DNA from: Sipunculus nudus | Lineage: Eukaryota; Annelida; Sipuncula; Golfingiida; Sipunculidae | Assembly (NCBI GenBank): GCA_026874595.1 | Contig: CM049306.1 | Location: forward strand, 55,861,519-55,925,518 | Length of the DNA stretch: 64,000 nucleotides | Direction of reading: 5' to 3' | Program-made: the position numbers and the translations under genes | Shown: positions 61,489 through 64,000 of the stretch, one piece after another | How positions within the stretch are numbered: the first letter of the stretch is position 1 | How the letters are laid out: each line of letters opens with the position of its first letter | The notes under the pieces: model-generated | Told to the model about the DNA's origin: nothing | Database searches by the model: none | What the model saw: only the letters and a program-made list of their open reading frames with translations

Positions 61489-64000
61489 ACCTTCATCGGA
61501 ATACATAATTACTTTTCTTTTACATCTGCTATATACACGAAATATCTAATTATGGTCAAATGGTTAAAGATTATTTATAAATCTGATCATAAATTGATTC
61601 CCATGAGCACGTGTGAAAGAAAATGTGATAATATGAGAGTCAATAAAAACTCTCAGCCTCTAGGTTGATACGATCTATGCTCGAAAAGTCTAGTGGTGAA
61701 ATATTAACACGCACAAAGGGATAAGAAATTTGGGTTAAAACGGTGTATTTGGCTCAACAATGCAAGCACGGTCAAATCTTTTAATGAATTACCGATAATC
61801 AACACGCATGTACAGTCACATTATTTATTAACAGCATGTGTTTTTTTTTTGTTTGTTTTGGGACCGTGGTACAGAAATGTGATGTCATTTTCACGGTCAA
61901 GGGCTTTAATCAGGTTAAGGTTGCTAGGCGTGAACACTGTCACGATCGAGGCATAGTGTAATTTCGCAGCAATCATACCGGGGGCTGGAATGACGTAGCG
62001 CTGAGCTATTAGGTCCGGAAGGGCGGAATTGTGACCATATTGACAGCGCAATAGACAGCTTTTTATTTGACACAAGGCATTCAGTTGAATTGTTTTTGAG
62101 ATTTATACATATGATACTCTCTCTCACTCACACACACACACATACAAAATACTGCCGATGGTTGGAAAATAAAACATTCCCCTTATTTCCTGTTATTCAT
62201 TGTGTATTTTCCTGTAAACTTAACTTTCTTGTTCTTTGGAAATCCGTAACATACCATCCATTTGAATGAAAGTGTTTTCCCGGTGTTTCTTCCAAGAATG
62301 TGATCCTTCACAGAGCGTTCCTTCTGCGCCATAATCATACATGCACAATGATGATAATCTAGTCAGATTTCAACCTCCAAAATGTCATGAATTATTTTCC
62401 TAACTGATAATCCATTTCATTTTTTTATATTTCATGTGTAACTGTTCTGTTTGTAAAACCTAAGGTAGTGTATTGTATCTGCTAATCAGTTGTTATCATA
62501 TACCAGCTGTTTATACTGGCCTACGCACTCTATAATTTCCGTTTTCCACCTTTTATGTTCGGAGTAATTTATGTTTTCCGGTTTGTATTTATCGTAGAAG
62601 TGTATTTTACTACCGGATCTGGAAAAATGTGTCGACATATCAGTCGGTAATTTTCCCTCTTAGCTTCATCATTACCGGCTTAATCGTACTGAAGTTGTTT
62701 GTCAGCGCTTAGATGTACCAAGATCTGCCAAGAAAGCAGCTATAGAAAAGCGGAGAATCAGCAATTTATTTTGATTTGTGTTAGATAAAGTAGGAGCTTC
62801 CGGTGTAGCTTGATCCTTATAGGTTAATTTATACCCATCAGCCCGTCTATTATTAGCCTGATGATGTTTAGCTCTAAGACCTGTATGGCCTTTCTATAAT
62901 TTTCTGTTCGGTATTTTATTACTAGTCACGAAAGACTGCACACTGGCGACCTCCATTTTCTTTGGGCTTAAGCTTATTCCAATCATAAAACTTCTTTACA
63001 AGGAAATGATATAATACACCTCTGGTCTGTGTATATTACATATATTAATTAGGTATATTAACTTAATCCTAATACCCTCAATAAAATAATAAAACGGTTG
63101 CTTAGGACATAATACAAGCCCGAAAATACTATGAATGTATGTTAACTTATCGTTTTTAGGATTCATATTTCATACCAAAGTAATCATTGTGACTTTAAAT
63201 GTATCTTAGATCCACAACTTATACTTAAGGTATCTTTAATCAACCCCAATCATAACAACATTTCATCAATATCACCCTAAACAACTGATTCCGAGGTTAT
63301 GTGTTTTCACCAATTTCTGTTACAAAACATACTTTGTAAAAGTTAGTTTCAGTATATTTGTTATTATAACACATCATTAGAAGTAAATGTACATATTTCG
63401 ATAAATGAAATGTTCTATGGTTATCGATTTAACCATTGTTTCTTTAAGTTCTAAAATAAGTTTTTAGGTATACATAATTTCCGAGTAATACTAAAGTATC
63501 CTAAGATTTAACATAATTAAACCTTTAAAATAGTAAAACATCCGGCATATAAAAAAAATTGGAAAATATATGAAACCCTGGAACATTTTCAGAAACAGAG
63601 CGCTAATAATTTAACACTATTTTGAGGGTCGCATAAAACGTTTAGATTAATACTTTTAGAAAACCAGTTTAAAACTTTCAAATTCATCGAATAGACGGAA
63701 AAGCAATGCAACATAAACGGCACGTGAAGGTTTTGTGACCGGTAATCGGAAATCCAAATACTGTAATACAAAATTCCAGTCGGACTGGTTTTTTTTTTTT
63801 TTTTTTTTTTTCGGTGGTCTCTTACATGCGTCACAGTCTGGTCTAGCCAAAAGTAGACATGACATCAAAGATCCAGTTTGAAGAAGCAACCCAATGTGGT
63901 CAAGAATAACAAGGCCGGGGGGTATTTATAAATATTCCTTTTCAAGTAATATAATACATCACCTGTTAATTTTATCGACGATTGGAAATCCCTTTTAACC
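61489..64000. other. AT-rich sequence, nothing identified
   Basis: A long T run (about 22) at 63789-63811 and a short CA tract near 62130. No gene is supported to the window edge. Confidence 0.4.

Noticed and set aside
1-64000. A defence island, biosynthetic cluster or integrated virus
   Set aside because: No capsid, polymerase, integrase, effector or clustered enzyme reading frames were found; the only enzyme relic is the LINE endonuclease.

Overview
This is eukaryotic genomic DNA, AT-rich and intron-bearing, most likely from a marine invertebrate. My best guess is a mollusc, perhaps a bivalve. That guess rests on the calmodulin-family gene structure, many short non-autonomous DNA transposons, tRNA-derived SINE heads, a decayed non-LTR retrotransposon and abundant simple and satellite repeats. 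No species can be named from the sequence alone. There is no sign of prokaryotic gene organisation (no operons, no long intact ORFs).

One protein-coding gene can be reconstructed with confidence: a four-exon calmodulin-like gene on the + strand (coding 16183-19518). It has TATA, CCAAT, octamer and E-box motifs immediately upstream, all four EF-hands intact, and a basic 34-residue N-terminal extension that lies exactly where the ancestral first calmodulin intron should be. Weaker exon candidates are a minus-strand terminal exon facing it (19864-20065), a possible first exon at 22807, a phase 0-0 exon of exactly 59 codons at 37256-37432, a short possible first exon at 12087, an open stretch entering a minisatellite at 46945, a short open stretch leaving it at 48828, and a possible two-exon gene inside a tandem duplication.

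Layout: 1-2.9 kb, degenerate short duplications; 3-3.4 kb, hAT-like MITE; 5.8-6.8 kb, 465-bp tandem duplication; 8.9-9.15 kb, another MITE; 11.4-12.0 kb, 649-bp foldback element with a 7-bp target duplication; 13-14.1 kb, two CTCF-like motifs; 15.2 kb, SINE head; 16-19.5 kb, the calmodulin-like gene; 23.2-23.5 kb, AT microsatellites; 25.4-28.9 kb, 20-bp minisatellite with ~526-bp higher-order units; 33.7-34.8 kb, 21-bp minisatellite; 35.6-36.1 kb, polypurine minisatellite; 39.37-44.84 kb, near-identical 2.74-kb tandem duplication; 47.0-48.8 kb, 17-bp minisatellite open in all six frames; 50.7-51.2 kb, GC-rich MITE; 51.7-59.5 kb, an old, strongly diverged ~3.6-4.3 kb duplication with a LINE endonuclease remnant; 60.65-61.05 kb, hAT-like element; 61-64 kb, unannotated AT-rich sequence.

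Apart from the calmodulin-like protein there is no set of genes that can be seen to work together. The window is mostly intergenic or intronic repeat landscape. The most notable items are the probable exonised intron in the calmodulin-like gene, the very recent 2.74-kb duplication, the cluster of four unrelated short-period minisatellites within 23 kb, and the unusual number of long poly-G/poly-C runs.
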